Source: Clostridium sp. cel8
GTDB taxonomy: Bacteria; Bacillota; Clostridia; Clostridiales; Clostridiaceae
Assembly (NCBI RefSeq): GCF_014050525.1
Contig: NZ_JACGAG010000015.1
Coordinates: forward strand, 1 to 57,254
Length of the DNA: 57,254 nucleotides
Direction: 5' to 3'
Shown one piece after another: positions 57,178 through 57,254 of this stretch; the first letter of the stretch is position 1, and each line of letters opens with the position of its first letter. The position numbers and the translations under genes are program-made. The notes below the pieces were generated by a model that was not told the DNA's origin, ran no database searches, and worked only from the letters and a program-made list of their open reading frames with translations.

Positions 57178-57254
57178 TGTCAACCGTTTTTGAAAATGTC
57201 CCAAAAAACTTTTAACATTAGCACCAGTTTTCTGGTGCTTTATTTCTATGCTGT
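57178..57254. mobile_element. End of an insertion sequence (right copy)
   Basis: This is the exact reverse complement of 1-77. The element tip is at 57178 (TGTCAACCG reading rightward), and it extends off the window. The internal hairpin (57220-57239) is followed by TTTATTTCT in the element-inward direction, like a transcription stop. The outward -35-like TTGACA (minus strand 57183-57178) points back into the window. Confidence 0.7.

Noticed and set aside
1-57254. A 57-kb composite transposon or genomic island bounded by IS copies
   Set aside because: The interior carries housekeeping genes (argS, hprK, def, pseudouridine synthase) of uniform base composition. A contig cut at repeats is simpler.

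Overview
The window is about 57 kb of very AT-rich DNA with AGGAGG-type ribosome binding sites, T-box and lysine riboswitch leaders, a Spo0E-like sporulation protein, rubrerythrins, a flavodiiron protein and hemerythrin. This points to an anaerobic, spore-forming Firmicute, most likely a Clostridium in the strict sense; the species cannot be fixed from sequence alone. Most genes lie on the minus strand. The two window ends are perfect 77-bp inverted copies of each other and look like the end of one insertion sequence present in opposite orientations. The window may therefore be a contig broken at that repeat.

Left part (1-14,200): a ferrous iron uptake operon (feoA, feoB and a small Cys-rich partner) behind a promoter with a Fur-like box; a CBS-domain protein; an RNase H-like exonuclease; argS behind an arginine-type T-box; a polyamine transporter operon potABCD whose potA carries an apparent one-base frameshift; a DUF134 regulator and a NifX/NifB-type cofactor protein; a methyltransferase; the peptide/pyruvate transporter cstA behind a second T-box; and a decayed ISLre2-type transposase.

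Middle (14,366-26,136): a complete subtype I-B CRISPR-Cas system. It has 38 repeats and 37 spacers, a leader next to cas2, and the operon cas6-cas8b(cst1)-cas7-cas5-cas3-cas4-cas1-cas2, preceded by a co-directional WYL-domain regulator. The array is read on the minus strand. Its oldest repeat, at the low-coordinate end, is the only degenerate one.

Right part (26,200-57,177): a lysine permease under a lysine riboswitch; oxygen and peroxide defence genes (two rubrerythrins, hemerythrin, flavodiiron protein) mixed with peptidases (M29, M18, M20), a membrane MutS-like ATPase, a CorA-like protein with an altered signature, 5-formyl-THF cyclo-ligase, HPr kinase and DUF896. Next come a 53-residue Spo0E-like protein downstream of a phased cluster of DnaA-box-like 9-mers, a HelD-type helicase, peptide deformylase, a B12-binding radical SAM protein, a zinc phospholipase C-like protein, a membrane-anchored beta-propeller, two lipid II/polysaccharide flippase-family proteins, an RluA-type pseudouridine synthase and an FtsA-like ATPase with a repetitive C-terminal extension.

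The strongest leads for new biology are: the DnaA-box-like cluster upstream of the Spo0E-like gene, a possible replication-sporulation checkpoint; the structured attenuator-like leader and frameshift in the pot operon; the paired TGGCA-N2-TGCCA operators around the NifX-like promoter; T-box control of cstA; and the CRISPR locus with its WYL regulator.
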